Assembly (NCBI GenBank): GCA_964525935.1
Contig: CAZGJZ010000009.1
Span: 131,765-195,764, forward strand
Direction of reading: 5' to 3'
DNA: 64,000 nucleotides
Source of the DNA: UBA2377 sp964525935
Lineage (GTDB): Bacteria; Verrucomicrobiota; Verrucomicrobiia; Opitutales; Opitutaceae
The notes under the pieces were generated by a model, which was not told the origin of the DNA, searched no databases, and saw only the letters and a program-made list of their open reading frames with translations. Each line of letters begins with the position of its first letter. Within the stretch, counting starts at the first letter, position 1. Below are positions 62,595 to 64,000 of the stretch, in pieces. The position numbers were made by a program, and so were the translations under genes.

Positions 62595-63746
62595 ATGATT
62601 GGCATTTATGCATCGCATGCATCGTATCCGCCGAAGGATGGCGGCTCGATAAGATCGTGGGAGCTGGGGCGGTTGCTATCTGGGCGGGTTTCGCATGAAT
62701 TTATTGGGCGAGAAGGCGTCTGGACGGATTCCTTGACGAATCGGATCGCGATACGAGCTCCGGAAGGAGGGAAGGCTTTGGGTGGATTACGTACATTGCT
62801 GCATCGCTCTCACTATGTGTTAGAGCGACATATCGGCAGGCAAGCGAAGGCATACATGTCCTTGAGAGCGTCGGCATATGAAACGATCTACGCTAATTTC
62901 GTCTGGAGCTTAAGCCTGCCTGGTGCCAGCCGGATTGCTTACCTAGATACACACAATTCGGAAGCGCAATGGTTTGGGAATCTTGCCGGACAGAGCCGTT
63001 CGCCCTTGATCAAGGCTGTTTGTCGGCGTTCGTTGAATTTCAGCCTAAATCTTCTGAGAAAAGCGCCGACGGGATTGTGCTTTATTCATGTATCAGAAGA
63101 AGATGCCTCTTGGTATCGTGAACAGTGCCCCCTTTATCGCCATGTTATCGTGCCCAATGGCTGTCGTTTAAAACTGCGCCTTTCGCCGCCGATGCGGCAA
63201 AATAAGCGGAAGGCGTATTTCCTCGGAAGTCTATCGATTACCATGAATATTGAGGCAGTGAATTGTTTGGCGCGCATTTTTTGGCCAAAGCTACGAAATT
63301 CGATGGAGATCACTATTGTTGGATCAAAGCCGCCGCCCGCTGTGCGGCGCCTCTGTGCAGAACACGGGTGGCGGCTTGTGGCTGATCCTACCGATGATGA
63401 ATTAGATGTGCTTTTAGACGATCAGGAAATTGCGCTGCTCCCATTTGAACGTTCGGCCGGATCAAAATTGAAATTTTACGATGCCTTAGCTCGTGGCATG
63501 ATAGTCATGGCTACTAGTTCGGTTGCATCGGGCATGGGGCAGTTGCCTTCAACGGTATTTGTGAGCGATACGGCTGAGGAGTGGGAAAAGACATGTCAAA
63601 GCTTGCCAGATGTTGGATTGGAGTCGATCCGCCAGTCACAGAATTATGCCCGACAATATACTTGGGAGAGGAATTATACGTCTTTCTTAGAAAATGACCC
63701 TGGTCTCTTGGGCCAATTTTGGCGGACAAAGCAAGCGATCAAATAA
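62595..63746 (+). CDS. Glycosyltransferase (GT-B, family 1/4-like)
   Basis: 383 residues. N-terminal KDGGSIRSWELGRLLSG loop, the linker IVPNGCRLKLR between the domains, the donor-domain strand EITIVGSKPPPAVRRL and the late motif LLPFERSAGSKLKFYDALARG, which holds the E/S-rich nucleotide-binding region. It belongs to the same broad group as the enzyme at 58642. Its start ATG at 62595 is 60 bp after the GT2 stop. Confidence 0.85.
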   Translation: MIGIYASHASYPPKDGGSIRSWELGRLLSGRVSHEFIGREGVWTDSLTNRIAIRAPEGGKALGGLRTLLHRSHYVLERHIGRQAKAYMSLRASAYETIYANFVWSLSLPGASRIAYLDTHNSEAQWFGNLAGQSRSPLIKAVCRRSLNFSLNLLRKAPTGLCFIHVSEEDASWYREQCPLYRHVIVPNGCRLKLRLSPPMRQNKRKAYFLGSLSITMNIEAVNCLARIFWPKLRNSMEITIVGSKPPPAVRRLCAEHGWRLVADPTDDELDVLLDDQEIALLPFERSAGSKLKFYDALARGMIVMATSSVASGMGQLPSTVFVSDTAEEWEKTCQSLPDVGLESIRQSQNYARQYTWERNYTSFLENDPGLLGQFWRTKQAIK

Positions 63747-63946
63747 ATGCCCATTAGGGAACTAACGATCAAGGAAATGGCTTTAGTCGAAATGATGAAT
63801 CAATGGTGCACAGGAACAGAATATTGAAAATAAACGCAGGTATTTCGTTTGAAATGCCGCATGTTGGCTAGATTTTGGTCGCCCTAGTGGCGGGCATACT
63901 TAGGGTAAAGTCTCCTAAAACTTCTCTTGCGTCATCCAGTATTGCC
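63747..63946 (+). other. Intergenic region before the final epimerase gene
   Basis: No convincing gene. A 26-codon reading frame from ATG 63747 (MPIRELTIKEMALVEMMNQW) lacks support. AT-rich, with CGCCCTAGTGGCG as a short hairpin near 63882. Confidence 0.3.
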
Positions 63947-64000
63947 ATGTCCAAAATCCTTCTCGTTACCGGCTCCTCCGGCCTCATCGGCTCTGAAGTT
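63947..64000 (+). CDS. NAD-dependent sugar epimerase/dehydratase, 3'-truncated by window edge
   Basis: Only the first 18 codons are visible. MSKILLVTGSSGLIGSEV carries the Rossmann GxxGxxG motif of extended short-chain dehydrogenases acting on nucleotide sugars. Probably another nucleotide-sugar enzyme of the cluster; exact specificity cannot be judged. Confidence 0.7.
   Translation, partial: MSKILLVTGSSGLIGSEV

Noticed and set aside
63747..63827. 26-codon frame after the last glycosyltransferase
   Set aside because: No ribosome site, no hydrophobic or domain pattern, and too short to judge. Could be a gene remnant.

Overview
The window reads as a chromosomal segment of a high-GC Gram-negative bacterium, most likely a verrucomicrobium of the Opitutaceae type. 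The support is indirect: a PEP-CTERM beta-strand-repeat giant protein, ADOP-type permeases, kdsA (lipopolysaccharide), four-helix-bundle (IVS) and GxxExxY orphan proteins, and intergenic micro-repeats of the CCACGGAGACACGGAG kind. No rRNA or marker gene proves the placement.

Layout. 1-9 kb: mostly housekeeping genes (SGNH hydrolase fragment, PfkB sugar/nucleoside kinase, pyrG, kdsA, a lipoyl/E3-binding mini-protein, a GH78 rhamnosidase, rsmE). 9-20.6 kb: a 3016-residue PEP-CTERM beta-strand-repeat protein with three near-identical 441-bp tandem units, divergent from a secreted Ig-like/PxKF protein with a Ser-Asp-Lys/Ser-Gly-Lys tail. 20.7-23.5 kb: small and medium membrane proteins, an NTF2-like protein and tRNA-Leu(CAA). 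23.8-44.7 kb: an export locus, all on the minus strand, with TolC, two MacB/LolD-type ATPases, four ADOP/FtsX permeases, an HlyD/MacA adaptor, a membrane histidine kinase, an NtrC-type sigma-54 activator and three small secreted or membrane proteins. 45-50.4 kb: a PhyH-type dioxygenase and a Weimberg-like sugar-acid operon (IlvD/Edd dehydratase, FAH-family dehydratase, ketoglutarate semialdehyde dehydrogenase). 50.6-64 kb: a GbsR/MarR-type regulator and a Wzx/Wzy-type polysaccharide cluster (gmd, fcl, flippase, methyltransferase, PRTase-HAD fusion, secreted hydrolase-like protein, glycosyltransferases, polymerase, acetyltransferase) whose base composition becomes clearly more AT-rich after about 53.4 kb.

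Main discovery. Three separate minus-strand units of the export locus each begin with the same promoter architecture, readable by eye. Each has a GG-N10-GC sigma-54 element. Exactly 36 bp upstream of it is a GGGWTARAAWTT block (plus-strand reading), and about 98-107 bp upstream is an inverted repeat TCCCRRAARYGGGA. They precede (a) a 70-aa secreted protein, ATPase, small protein and TolC, (b) HlyD, ATPase and the permeases, and (c) an 82-aa membrane protein, the sigma-54 activator and its kinase. This looks like a self-contained, autoregulated sigma-54 export regulon, with the TCCC-N6-GGGA palindrome as the probable activator site.

Second discovery. The intergenic regions carry families of degenerate micro-tandem repeats (period 7, or 8-10) arranged as inverted arms. 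In the period-7 family the short version separates the permease genes, while a long version encloses an IVS four-helix-bundle gene. In the period-8/9 family an analogous long version encloses a GxxExxY gene. This suggests small mobile elements with and without cargo.
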